Assembly (NCBI GenBank): GCA_004369085.1
Contig: ML210228.1
Location: 12,105 to 76,104 of the forward strand
Reading direction: 5' to 3'
Length of the DNA stretch: 64,000 nucleotides
Source: Coprinopsis marcescibilis
Taxonomy: Eukaryota > Basidiomycota > Agaricomycetes > Agaricales > Psathyrellaceae
Part shown: piece after piece, positions 10,488 through 22,339 of the stretch
Numbering within the stretch: position 1 is the first letter of the stretch
Layout: every line of letters starts with the position of its first letter
Made by a program: the position numbers and the translations under genes
Notes under the pieces: model-generated
What the model was told of the DNA's origin: nothing
The model's input: only the letters and a program-made list of their open reading frames with translations
Databases searched by the model: none

Positions 10488-11373
10488 GCTGAATGGGAGA
10501 CAAAGGCGAGGTTGGGTTCAAAGAACTATGACCATCCTTGATCATTTTATATGGTCGCTGGAGACTGCCGCACCCCTGTTTTGATCGTGGTCACAGGGTG
10601 CATCCTCTCAACATTGATGACCACGTTGAGATTCCTCGAAGAGCAGAGTCAGAAGACGCTAGAAGATGCCGGCAAAGTTTGACCAAAGTGCATGGTCCAA
10701 TCAGCTACGGTAGACAAGGACAGGCATTAACTGTTCCACGGCTTGTCGTTGAGTTGAGGAAGCTATAGACAAGTATCGTCACGGTTAAAGCTTTCCGATT
10801 CTGACGAGTAGTCCGCGACCAAGCCGGTGTTGTATCGATCGGCCAGATTTATGGAGCGTGATCAGGCGGAGATCTGAAATGCATAGTTTCGCAACTGAGG
10901 TGGCCGGTAGCACGTTTTCTGGGTCCGTAAGACTCAACGTGCTCAAAGTGCTCCCATCACAAAATGTTGCCGTGCACGGAGCTGAATTCAAGGGAAGTGG
11001 AAACAATCTGGTGGGCCGCGAAGTTTTATTGCCAGGGAGAGTTCACTGTAGAATGACTTTATCCCGTAAAATGAAGTCGTAGGAAGACAAGGGAAGACAC
11101 TGGAAGTCTGGAACACAGCGTCACGATCAAAATTCTCATCGCCAGCTAAGGCCTGAGGCCTGAGGGTGAAGCCGTTCGTTTATAACACGTTCAAACAGTA
11201 GCGCCTTTGTTTGCCTTGAACCTTTAGATGAAAACAAGGGTGACAACGCCAAGCAATCAACGAAATTGTTCCGCTGCGACACAATTTGGGCCTCAGCCTC
11301 CTCGTCCCCCAACCGATCCTCCAGTGCAGTCTATGTCACCACAGCAGTAAAAGCGACACCAAAATACAGCACG
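10488..11373. other. Intergenic with divergent promoters
   Basis: Separates the minus-strand hydrolase from the plus-strand poly(A) polymerase. No gene seen. The sequence just upstream of 11374 is open in the same frame but lacks an obvious ATG. Confidence 0.5.
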
Positions 11374-14300
11374 ATGGATACCCCATCAACCCCTGCTAAC
11401 CAAGAGGCAGGAAAAACCCCAAAAGCGAACGCGACTACGCGGAGCGCGAATGGCAAACCAAAATCTCGCTCACCCTGGAGTGCGCGTACTGGTCATGCGG
11501 GCAACGATGTAGCAAGAACCAACGCTGCATCTACATCGATACCTCAGCCTGATGGCGGTCCTGAACCGAGTTCTGAAAAGAAGAAGAAGCCCAGGAACAG
11601 GAAGAAAAAGTCGCTTGGGGGCAGTGGGGCGAGTGGGACTGCGAGCGAAGTGAACAGTGGGAGCGGGACCCCTGCGGCTAGTGGGTCATCTTCCCCGAGG
11701 CTTGCTGAGGCTAAACCCGAAACAATATCATCCCCGAGGGACAAAGGACCAGCTCAACCGAGTGGTTCTTCGAACCCCGACAATGCCATTGCAAGTAATG
11801 CACCCATTCCAACCACCACGGCTAGCGAACAACAAACTGCAGCTGTCGGCCCATCGTCGTTTGTCACCGGAGACGATTTCATACCGTTTGATTTTGACTT
11901 GTCTGGCGACGAGGCCGGGGATGGGGGATTAGGTGGTGAAACCCACGGGCGCGTCGATGTGAAGGGAAAGGGCAAAGCCTTTGATGATGCTTCGAAGGAC
12001 GTGGATGAGCCTTCCTCTAGGGCGAATGAGAGGGACCGTGATAGAGACAGGGACGGAGGAAGATACGACGATGAACATAGAGTTCAAAAACGGGATGACT
12101 ATGAAGATCGCGAAGATTCGTCCCGGTCCAGAAAGCGAAGCAGACGCGACAAGTCGAGGAGTCGGTCTAGGTCTAGGTCGCGCGATAGGGATAGTAGGCG
12201 AGACAGAGCGCGCGACAGAAGAGACAAGGACAGGGATAGGCGAGACGGGGATAGAGATGGGGACAGGCGAGACAGGGATAAGAACAGCAAAAATGGGTTT
12301 TCGGACAATAGGGTAGGTTTTGCTTTCTCTTTCTTCGTCGTGGCGAGCTATGCCGAGGCATTGGAAGGACAAGAGGCTAACATACCTTTGGGAGCAGGAT
12401 GCGGATAAGGATCGATACGATTCGTACGGGTACCATTCGAGCAAGGCACCGTGGATACGGGGTGTGGATTTGGACAGGTGTAAAAATGTGGCTGAGATGT
12501 GAGTATTGTCAATATTATTTCCCTCATCGCCGAATTCTTCCTGACCTTCGACACCCTTTTGTGCCCCTTTCTATTTTCTTCTTTTTCCTTGACTGGATCG
12601 AAATCTTGCTTACTGACCATTTGCAGGCTGCACCAAGAAGTGGAGGCGTTCACACGTTGGATATCACCCACACCCATCGAGGATGAGATTCGAAGCCTCG
12701 TAGTTATGCAGATTTCGCAAGCCGTCAAGACCAAGTTTCCCGATGCGACGGTTATGCCGTTTGGGAGCTACGAGACCAAGTTGTATCTTCCGCTTGGGTA
12801 TGTGCATCCTCCTTACCCTTCACGCCCTTCATATTCTGAGGCTAATGGTGCATATTCAGTGACATTGATCTCGTCATTATGTCGGAATCCATGGCCTGGA
12901 GCGATAAGGTCACCGTCCTCCGCGCGTTAGCGAACACCCTCAAACGGGCGGGGATCACGTCGAATGTCAGCATCATTGCGAAAGCAAAGGTGCCGATTGT
13001 CAAGTTTGTAACGTCGCATGGGCGATTCAACGTCGACATTAGCATCAACCAAATGAATGGATTGTTTGCGGGACAGATTATCAACGGGTTCCTCAAGCAT
13101 ATGTCGCATGAACAATCCACCTCGTCATCCACTTCCGTCGCCAAAACCAGTCTCGCGCTGCGCAGTCTCGTGCTCATCACCAAAGCCTTTCTCGCACAGC
13201 GGAATATGAACGAGGTCTATACGGGAGGACTTGGGAGCTACAGCATTGTCTGTCTTGCTGTCAGCTTTTTGCAGATGCATCCCAAGATCAGACGCGGAGA
13301 GATCGACCCTGATAGGAATTTGGGGGTTTTGGTCATGGAGTTTTTCGAGTTGTATGGGACGTTGTTCAATTATGATGAGGTTGGGATCAGCGTGAGGGAG
13401 GGAGGGACGTATTTTAGCAAGAGACAGAGGGGCTGGTTTGATTATCAGAAGAGAGGGTTGTTGTCTGTTGAAGATCCAGCGGATCCTTGTGAGTGGTCTA
13501 TTGCTTTTACGACGTGTTGTGGACAAAGCTGATGGTAGTTCTAGCGAATGATATATCGAAAGGGTCGTTTGCGTTTCATAAAGTCAAGACTGCGTTTGCG
13601 GGAGCGCATAGTATTTTGACTGCTACGGCTTACCTCCGTGCTGGTATTATTGGGTCGAGGAGAAGTGGGCGGAGTGTGAATTTGAGAGGCTACCAAGAGC
13701 CGGAGGACCTGAGTATCCTGTCGACTGTGATGGGTATTACGCAGGAGGTACGTCGGGCTCTCCTATCCTTGTTTCCAACCTCTATTTTTAGGTGGATTGG
13801 AAGGCTGATTTTTATTTTTAGACGTTGAATCATAGGAAGCTCGTGCAGGAACTGTACAATCGGCGCACTCTGCATGATATCTTGAGGGTGAAGCCTGCGC
13901 CAACTATCGATCATAATGCCAATTCCAACGGAGCCTCGTCGTCGTCAAAGAAGAAATCGAAGAACAAGAATAGCTCGCCACCTCCATCCAGCAAGGAACT
14001 GCGAATCAAAGGGGTTGGAAGCAAACAGCATGATGGGGTTATTGACCTCACCAGCTATGATTCTGACACGAATAAGGAGGAACCAGGGTCGCGCCAACGC
14101 AACCGACGTCCTTATGGCGATGAGGGTGACGATGAGGAAGCTAGTGGTCGTTATGATATTGTGCAGCCACCGAGGAAGAGGCAGCGAACTGGGAAACCCA
14201 AGGACGACTATCACACCGCTATTTTTGTGACGGACGATGATGAGGATGAGGAAGATGATGGGCTTGTAATTGGGGGCCTTGATGTCGAGGAGGATGAGCA

Positions 14301-14442
14301 GGAGAGTAGATATAATCGGAAGCCTGTTGTGAGAGATGCGGTGCAGCTGGAGAAGGCAGATAGGACGAGATCGTATTGGTTGTCAAAGGGGATTGGACCA
14401 GGGTTGGGAGAAGATGGATTTGAAGATGGTTATAGTGACTAG
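11374..14442 (+). CDS. TRF4: TRF4/Cid14-type non-canonical poly(A) polymerase
   Basis: Exons 11374-12312, 12398-12498, 12627-12797, 12860-13488, 13545-13747 and 13822-14442 give 887 residues. Residues 1-~313 are low complexity: a Lys/Pro/Ser region, then an Arg/Ser/Asp-rich RS-like tract. The catalytic core begins around PWIRGVDLDRCKNVAEMLHQEVEAF. The nucleotidyltransferase signature GSYETKLYLPLG-DIDLVI holds two catalytic aspartates (DID, ~405-407); FNVDISIN supplies the third. The PAP-associated domain has GGLGSYSIVCLAVSFLQMHP and NLGVLVMEFFELYG. The C-terminal ~200 residues are basic and acidic, with a SUMO-interaction-like VIDLT. Known role of the family: adding short poly(A) tails to aberrant nuclear RNAs in the TRAMP complex, feeding the exosome. 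Start at 11374 is the first ATG in frame. Confidence 0.93.
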
Positions 14443-14771
14443 TGACTGATTATGTCTAATCAATACATAGATGGATTTTTTGATAAAATGTGGGCTTATG
14501 TATTATGGTGAAACCCCTGGCCGTATCCAAGGAGAAGGCGGGGTTGCAATGATGAAAATGGCAGGAAGACTAGAAATTGGATTGCGATCAGTGGGTATTT
14601 ATTGATTTTGATGGTGGTGATGGGGGGCTTTCGCTGGCGGCTGGGCAAACACTGCTAACGTTCCTGATTCCGACAAATCCATTTCTTTTCCTTTTATCCG
14701 TTCTCTACACCTCCCTTTTTTACGCTCGCTGTCTGTGCAGTCGCAGGTCGTCGTATGCATCTGGATAAATA

Positions 14772-17700
14772 ATGTAAGTGCCCTGTGGTCTTTGCTGTGT
14801 AATATGCTGACATGTGAGCTGGTCTTGCGATGCCGTTGTAGGGCGACAACGATACCACCTGGCACAAATCTCAGGGAACGAATTGCAGCGATTGAGCAGA
14901 AGAACCATGGTGGCGACTCGCGTGCGACGTCGCCTGCTCCGCCTACCGTCGCGTCGGGAGGAAGTGCGGTTGGGAATGCCCTAAAGGACAAGATTGCAAA
15001 GTTTGAAAAGAAGGGCGGTGTGCCTGTTCCTCGCGGAGCCTTTGGGCTTGGGGCACCTCCTCCGCCAGAGGCTCGTGTCAAGAAGAGGGGGGAGCTCTAC
15101 GGGAATCGCATCCCGCGGGCGGTCAGTGGAGGAGGAGGCCCGCCGAGTCGGTCAGGCTCCTCCCTCGGCTTCTACAACAACCCCAGCCCCGATTTAAACA
15201 GTCTCAATACTGGAAGTTTGGGAAGGAACAGGCCGGTGTCGATGAACAGCGAAATATCGGACTTGAACGATGATCTGGACTATACGCCTCTCAACTCTCC
15301 GACGTTCAATTATCCGGATTCGCCTGGTGGGTCCACGGTGTACAGTCCGGATGGGTCGCCTACGTTTTATGAGCCTGCAGAGGTGGTGGGGAGAGGCCCG
15401 ATTACGTCGAGGTCAACGTCTTTTGCAAAGGCGATTGAGCTGGCGAAGCAGGTGGCGGAGAATGGTGCCGCAAATGGTGGGGTCGGGGGAGGGATTCGTC
15501 ATGATGGAGCTACGCCGACGCCATTCATGGCCAGCTCGCCTCCTCCCATGAAACAAGGATCAGGAGAGGCGGGGACATCGCCTGTCTCACATCTTTCGCC
15601 CACCCGAGCGCAGTCCGATGAGGCGGAGGCAATATTCACATCACCGACTTTGCAAAAGATCATCACGGAGGAGGCCAACCTGTTTACGGACGAACCGACA
15701 CGCATCGAAGACTCTTTTTCCGACAACCTCGTCACGTCCTCAACGCCATTCGCGCCAGTTCAAATCGTCATCGCTTCTGTTGACGAGACACCTGCGTCAC
15801 CGCCGACCCCGCGAGACCCTCAAACCCCCAGTGTTACTGATACTAGCAACGCAACCAACAACCCAGTTTCGACCACTCCCGATACGCCAACTACACCTGG
15901 CGATGGCCTTTCAAACCTCAAGGGTATTCGGCCAATGTCCCAGATCGTCTTACCAACTCAGTCTCAACATGAAGACTTCCAACAAACCTTCCAAACCAAC
16001 ATCACTCCATTGAACGTGAGGAAGCTGTCAGCATCGAGGAACAACAAGGATCTCAGCCTCGACGTAGATGCACTGGACAATCCTTCTCGTGTTCCTATGG
16101 GAATCAATTCTGCTGAACCCAGTGCAGGATCGCAGGACGAGACAACACCGACCACAGCGAGCTACCCCAATCCCAATATGCTCCTCTCACCGCCAGTCAG
16201 TGGTGTATCGAGTGTGCTTTCGTCAGGGTCAATTGGCTCAGGCTCAATGATCTCCCCGAGGCCATTCAGCATGGTCGAGCTTTCGTGGGCGGAACGCGTT
16301 ACACCCGCCACCAGTCGTGGAAACGTCATGTTCATCCCTCCCAACACCGCTTCCAACACGCAGACTCGTAAATCGTCGTTGTTCTTCCCGCCCACACCTA
16401 CCGAGGAGGAAAAGGCAAAGGACATCAAGGCCCCTTCAGACTCTGGAGCTTCCACTAAACCAGAAGCAAAAAAGCCTGTGAAGACACCGATGACCTTTAC
16501 TGCCGTCGTACACAAGAAGGTTCGGGAGCAGACAACGGTCATTGGGCCGTCGGAGATTCCTCCTGCACCTTCTAATGCGCCTACCGCCTTCCCTACAACC
16601 CCCATCGGATCTGTGACACCCAAAAGGCAGAAGAGGATGACGATGATGGTCCCGCCTAGCCCTGGAGCCCCCGAGCTCTTCTCACTTATCCAAAACGCGG
16701 TCATGCTCGAATCCACACTCGAGAACGGGGAACTCCCCACGGAGGCGGCGCAGAAAAAGGTTGAAGCAGAAAAGGCAGCGGCAGAGGAGGCAGAGAGGGA
16801 GAAGCAGAAGCGTCTCATTCAGGCTCTGTCTGCGGATAAGCGGCGGGCGGAGCAGGAGGAGCAGAAAAAGTCGAAAGTCCCGCCGGTTCCTCCCCTGCCC
16901 AAGGACGAGGATACGTCGACAGCGGGCAAATTGAGGCATACTTTCCTCATCCCGCTTTCCAAAGCACGGTCGCAGCACCGGAAGGAGGTGTCAACCTCGG
17001 ATGCGGATGCGTATACTGCTGCTGTCGCTACGAATAGTGGAAGGAGACCCAAGTCGTCTGTGGGAAGTGGGAGTGTGAGGCTGCCTGGGACGCCTGAAGT
17101 TCCTGTGCCGCCGCTGCCGGAAGTAATCGTTGACCATGAAGGTTCTCCGCCAGGACCAACGCCCAAATCCGCTGGATCGCATAAATCGAGGTTTAGCAGC
17201 TTTAGAAGATTGGGGAGCGGAAAGAGTGTGCTGGCTTCGTCGAGGCAGAGCATGGCCTCGGATATGTCGGATGATCCGTATGGACATGAGACGCCTGAGG
17301 GGAGCATTATGAATGGGGAGTTTGACGAATTTGGGATGGCTGCGAGTGGGCAGCACGGTGCTAATTGGCCGTCGGTGAGCCCGACGAAGAAAGGTGGAAG
17401 TTTGTCGAGGGCATCGACGTTTGCAGGAAAAATGTTCTCGAGGTCGAGGACCAAGTCCAGTGGGAGTACGTTGAGCAATGCGTCTGGTGAGTTGGCTGGT
17501 TCTTCTGATGTTTCGGCTTGACAGAGTACTGATTCGGCATCATTTTATTCCCTCCCAGGGAACTCAAGGGCTGCTTCTGTTTATACCCTCCCTCCTCTTC
17601 CTGATTCCCTTGCTGTGATCCCTCCGTCGCCGGAATTCGAGACGACACGTCAGCCGAGACGGTCAATTTCGATGAAGAGCTTGAAGAGCGCTATGAAGGG

Positions 17701-18178
17701 ACGGGCTTCGACGGATACACCTCCACTTCCCCAAGGTGTTAATACGACTCCGAAGGGCAGGCCTCCGCCAGTTACCGTTACCAATGCTGCCCACAATGCG
17801 AGTGTCCCCTCAGCCATTGGCTCGGTGGGCACTCTCAAGTCCCCGGACTACATTGGCTACAACTCTCTGAACCCACCCCTCGAGTCCAAAGATAGGCCAG
17901 TCTCATGGGTGTCTGTATCCTCACTCTCGGGGAGCTTGCCTTCCCCGTTGTTTGAGAAGGACATATTCGATGCGTTCCCCGCTGTTCCCGTACAGGGAAA
18001 TAATGCCAAGCCGTATAGGAGTGGGAGCTTGGGTCCGGGGGCGGAACCGTTGCCCTCTGCTCTTGTGACGCCATCGTTTGATTCCGCATTCTTGGGGTCG
18101 GCAATTCATCTTGCTGGGTCGCACAAGTCGACGCACAACAGTGGTGTGACACCTACAGCGACTGGATTTAGGAAGTAG
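14772..18178 (+). CDS. Large proline/serine-rich protein, function unknown
   Basis: Coding exons 14772-14773, 14842-17486 and 17559-18178 give 1088 residues. The ATG seems to be made by splicing: AT ends the first exon (aataat|gtaagt) and G begins the second. The protein then reads MATTIPPGTNLRERIAAIEQ; no other ATG upstream stays open. Residues 9-70 hold LRERIAAIEQK and LKDKIAKFEKKGGVPVPRG, a heptad-like pair. Long Ser/Pro/Thr-rich disordered tracts follow. Around residues 635-690 is a Glu/Lys/Ala coiled coil ending in KVPPVPPLPK, a likely SH3-binding site. Further SP and SR phosphorylation-type sites occur to the end. I recognise no enzyme domain. A scaffold in the cytoskeleton, polarity or endocytosis is plausible from the proline motifs, but this is inference. 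Confidence 0.8.
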
Positions 18179-18978
18179 TGTGCCATGTGTGCTTGTACGG
18201 CTCGTCAAACTGCGTTTCTGATAATGCCGGTATATGCTTTGCTTTTGAGCTAATTTTCGTCTTTTATACTTACCTTTTCTTTTGACCAACTTGATGATCA
18301 GGATATAATAGATCCTTTTTCATGTTATCAACCTACATTACTACGCTGCCTTCTTTCCATCTCCTCTGTTTCCTCTTCCGCGACTTCGTGCTATTTTTTA
18401 TTCCTTTTCGCTCTCTATATTCTTGATGATTGCGACACCCGTTTTTGCTGGAATAATGCCTACCTACCTACCTAGTACCTACCAAGTACATACATATAAG
18501 CTTGTCTGCTGATGATACACACTCTCGTTTTACTCAATTTTCCACAGTCCCTTCTCTCACTATTCAATGTTTGCCTAGTACGGCTCCGTTTAGATGATAA
18601 GAATTGTAATTTCTGCTCTCTTGTGATTGAATTCTGTCTCTTCTCTTCTCTTTGAATGGTCTCATTGTGGAATTTATCATTTCGGACCTCGGTTTTTGCA
18701 AACTCGGACTCGCACACTGCTGCTCGGCGCTGACTGTAAACTGATCCATTGGAATATTCCTAAAGTTACAAGCTCACTTGACACTATTAAAATACAATTT
18801 ATTTCGGCTCTCTCTCCTGACGAAATTCCAGCCTCCAGAAGATATGCGGCTATAAATACAATGTAATACATGTGAAGAGAGAGATAGATGATGGTGCAGA
18901 CCGGGTACGATGTGGACGGAATCGACGAGACGCAAGACGAATGCATAATCTGAAGAAAATGTGACAGCAAGAGCGATT
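18179..18978. other. Intergenic between convergent genes
   Basis: 3' flanks of two genes. AT-rich, pyrimidine-rich and without coding signal. Confidence 0.5.
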
Positions 18979-20397
18979 TCAGTCATCATCGAGGTGGGTC
19001 AGATCGATGACCTCTGGATATTGTCTCGCTCGTGCGGCGAGTTCTCTGGCTTTTCGGCGCCGAGCGAGGCTGGCGTTCTTTGAATTTGAGGAGCTGCTGC
19101 TGCTGCTCTCCGCCTGGATGGCTCCGTCGCGCCCTTGAAGTGCCTGTTTCCGAAGCGTCTCGAGTCGTTCCTGGAAGACGATGTTGAGACTTTTCAAAGG
19201 CATCTGGGCACCCAAAAAACAAAAACAGCAAACTCACCTCTAGCTTCTTTATTTCTGAAATTGTGTCGTGACTGACGAACCCGGAAGTCGTAGGGTCCCG
19301 AGGTATGACGCCGTTTGCGAGCAGTAAATCTACAGCAAAACTTTCGTTAGGTGGGGACAAGGTATTGAGGTGGTCGTCGCGCACCATATGGTCTGTATTT
19401 GAACGTAAACGTGAGTAAGGGCTCTGAGTCTTCGAGATAGCCCTGGACAATGTCCATTACAGGGGCGGCTGCGGAGTATTCATTTCCAAATCTAACCATG
19501 ATAGTCAAATAACGTCTGTTCAATGGCGTGGGTGTAAAACGTGGGTGGAAACATACGTAACATGGTGAGCACCAGCCTTTTTGCTCCTCTCGTGCACTAT
19601 CTGGTGCTCTAGGACAGAGTTCTCCCCATATCTGTGTTGAAGCTCCTGGGAAGTGACGTTGCTGACATGCATCCTCCACAGCTCCAGTGTGATGACACCG
19701 ATGCCCATGGTTGTGTTGATGGTGTCCAAGTAGGCGTCGTCGTCTGGGTAAACAATGAATCAACGTTGAAAGACTGTTGCCCTGCGAAGCCGCCCCGGGG
19801 CCTGTGGGATACTGACCAGAGATCAGGATGTTGCTGAACTGAAAGTCCCTTCTGGTGAAATCTGAGGTTCGAGAGAACGACACCCCCACCCCGTTCGGCT
19901 TGTTGGGGAATCTCCGAGCGTCTAGCATGATGTGCTTGTCGACAGGCTTCCCATCTAGGAGCACTACTGCCTGGATTGGGAAGTCTCGCTGTTCGTTTCG
20001 CCAGTTAATCGAGAATTTCTGTCAGGATGCACCATCAGGTCAGCAGCGCGAGTACAGGATATTTATGGGAGACCGAAGGTGGTTCGTGGGCCGTGAAGGA
20101 TAACGTATAGAAACTGAATATAATGAATGGCATGCGTACCTTTCCCACCTCAGACGCTATCCAGCAAGATGTTTCGTTGTCAAACTCGATCCCGCTGTGC
20201 CTAATGCGCTCCACTCCATACACTTGTGCCGCTTTGTTTTCGATACATACCCATGCAGAGAACCCTCCAATTGACAGATATGCTAAGGGATCCTGGATAT
20301 TGGTTGACTGAGATACTGTGGGTACACTGGAACTCGATACTGATGGGCGGGTTGTTTCCAACGGAGGAAGTTGCCATGCGTTTTGCCCTGAAACCAT
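18979..20397 (-). CDS. DUF7918 protein with C-terminal SUMO-interaction-like motif
   Basis: Six exons, 20397-20140, 20018-19817, 19743-19557, 19515-19385, 19329-19238 and 19203-18979, give 364 residues with all junctions in frame. After a Ser-rich lead comes GGFSAWVCIENKAAQVYGVE, then ETSCWIASEVGKKFSINWRN, VVLLDGKPVDKHIM and FQFSNILIS. This is the beta-sandwich-like pattern of DUF7918, a family common in basidiomycetes. A second segment has TINTTMGIGVITLELWR and later YRPYDLLLANGVIPR. The last exon is basic and helical (RLETLRKQAL) and ends PEVIDLTHLDDD, a SUMO-interaction-type hydrophobic-plus-acidic motif. Two ATGs near 20397 are possible; this one keeps the whole frame. Function unknown; the basic helix plus SIM suggests a nuclear role, by inference. 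Confidence 0.8.
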
Positions 20398-20800
20398 CTT
20401 CAAGAAATGCGATTGAGGGATTTGGTCAAACCCTGCTTAGCGCGAGCTGTGCGTGACATTGAAATTAAGCTGCCGCAAACACTGATTGAAAAAAGACCGT
20501 GTGAGAGAGCACTAATCCGTGATCATGTGGCAAACAATTGGCTTCTGATGCCGCGTGACTTAAATAAGCGCCCAAAGGGCCCGAACATCATAGTAAGTGG
20601 AAAGGAGCGCTGTTGCTTTCTTACAGAATGTCTGAGAAAGAGATATAGCATCATACTGTGGAACGAAATAATATATGGGCATCTGCAGAGGCAGACTAAG
20701 TGAAAGCTAGGTATAAAATAAATAAATATGGCTTGTTGAAATCTAACGATCTTTCGCATTGATCTGTGGCTAAGACCCTCGGTGACCCTCTATGATCCAC
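20398..20800. other. Intergenic, no gene supported
   Basis: Upstream of the DUF7918 gene and downstream of the small CxxC protein. AT-rich, no features seen. Confidence 0.5.
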
Positions 20801-21153
20801 TTAGAGAGTCCTGAAGCAGACAATCCTGCCATCGTCGTACGACCGCGCCTCCAGGGATCGCTTCCTCTTCGAACTTTCTCCCTTCTTCTTCTTCGCTTCT
20901 TCCTCTGCTTTGCGCCTTTGCTCCGCTTGTTCTGATGAGCCATATATTAGCATACAGTTATTTAGTCCAGAGCTTGGCTTGTAGATGAACCTTTTGCAAC
21001 ACACGCGGGACAGGTTGTACCCTTCCTCAAAACGTAGTTGCCGCAGTTCTTGGCGCAAGCGCTGTAGCCTTTGCACTTCGGGCAATTTTGGCCAGAGACA
21101 ACCTGGCCACTGCACCCAGAGGTGGCAGCACAGTGATGACCTTGCTTGGGCAT
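20801..21153 (-). CDS. Small CxxC-rich, zinc-ribbon-like protein
   Basis: Two exons, 21153-20991 and 20931-20801, give 97 residues. The first exon encodes a cysteine array of CSG, CPKC, CAKNC and CPAC spacing (residues ~8-55), which looks able to bind two zinc ions. The second exon is a charged helix rich in Glu/Lys (EQAEQRRKAEEEAKKKK) ending in RIVCFRTL. The donor gttcat is weak, but the frame is open on both sides and the joined protein reads smoothly. I do not recognise the family. A small nucleic-acid-binding or scaffold protein is possible. Confidence 0.6.
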
Positions 21154-22339
21154 AATATAGAGTCTTGAATGCGAATGCCGTGGGAGAATGAAATTTAAAT
21201 AGAAGGAAGGCTGGTGGAGAAAGTGAAATTCGAGTGAGAGGATTCTTGGTGAGACAATGTTGAGTTTGCTCGAGCCTTGCCCACCTTTATAGAACCACTC
21301 GAGTACTATATGCGGTGATGTTGCCCGCGTTGACCTTGGCTTGCAGCCAGATAGCTAGCAATGAGCACTGGACCTGGCGGGTTACACGGAACAAGCCCGC
21401 TCATGGTTTTGTAAATCCGAGCGCCTTCAATTTGTTCATCACGTCACGCTCGCATTGCCGGATGATGTAGACGGACTCCGGCTTGGAGATGAGGCGAAAT
21501 TTCATAACAGCTTCAATATGCATATCCAAACGTTGTGTCTACGCCATGCGTACAGTACCTACATTGCTACCGTGACTACGTTGGTATTCGCTATGAGAAA
21601 GCCTGTGTCGGAGTATTTATCGGACTGTTACATACTGGTGTGGCGCAAACCATGCTGCAACACTGTGATAAAGCCTCTGCGCCCATCTGCATCATTACGA
21701 AAGGGCATTTCCCAATGCGGGCTCCTTCTGTAGGTACCTAAAATAGACGACCGGAAAACAGTGTCTGTATTCATACAAAGACCACTGCAAGTCATCCTAT
21801 GCCCTGAAGTACCACTGCTGCGTCGTCATGACTTCAACATGATCTCTCACATCACTACTATCTGACTAGACTTTGAGACATATGGCACCAATACCCCAGA
21901 CAGCCGATACCAAGGCGAGAGAGCGGATCTGACCGACAAAGGGGGTGTTGCGAAGTCCGGGCTAGGCGCAAATCTGAATGTTACTGATGGTAGTCCGGCC
22001 GCTAGATTCGGTGAATTCGGGTATGTACTCCTTGTTATTTCCCCGGTTACGTACTTATTTTCATCATGGTCAAAGCTCACGGGTACGTACTGCATCGTAC
22101 TGTGCGTGCGATACAGTAACGTCGGTGCGCTCCGAGCCTACTCCAACCTCCAGTCAAATCCGGCTGCCGCGTGCTAGCAACAAGACAGCAGATATAATAT
22201 AAATATAGAAGGTATGCTAGGCTCTAATAAGATGAAGTAGAGAAGAACAGGTAAGGTGGTAAACGCATTTGTCTCTTATAGTATCTAAGGAGTAAGATGA
22301 TAGATTCGTGATACATCAGATCCACTGATGGCGGTAGGA
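21154..22339. other. Intergenic, no gene supported
   Basis: Contains the 3' flank of the first FunK1 copy. About 22225-22300 (gatgaagtagagaagaacag and following) matches 27488-27540 downstream of the third copy, showing that the duplicated unit included the 3' flank. Confidence 0.6.

Noticed and set aside
11929..12444. 171-residue open frame antisense to TRF4 exon 1
   Set aside because: Shadow of the RS-like repeat.
16162..16818. 218-residue open frame antisense to the proline/serine-rich gene
   Set aside because: Shadow of the sense strand's Ser/Pro codons; no domain and no splice or start context.
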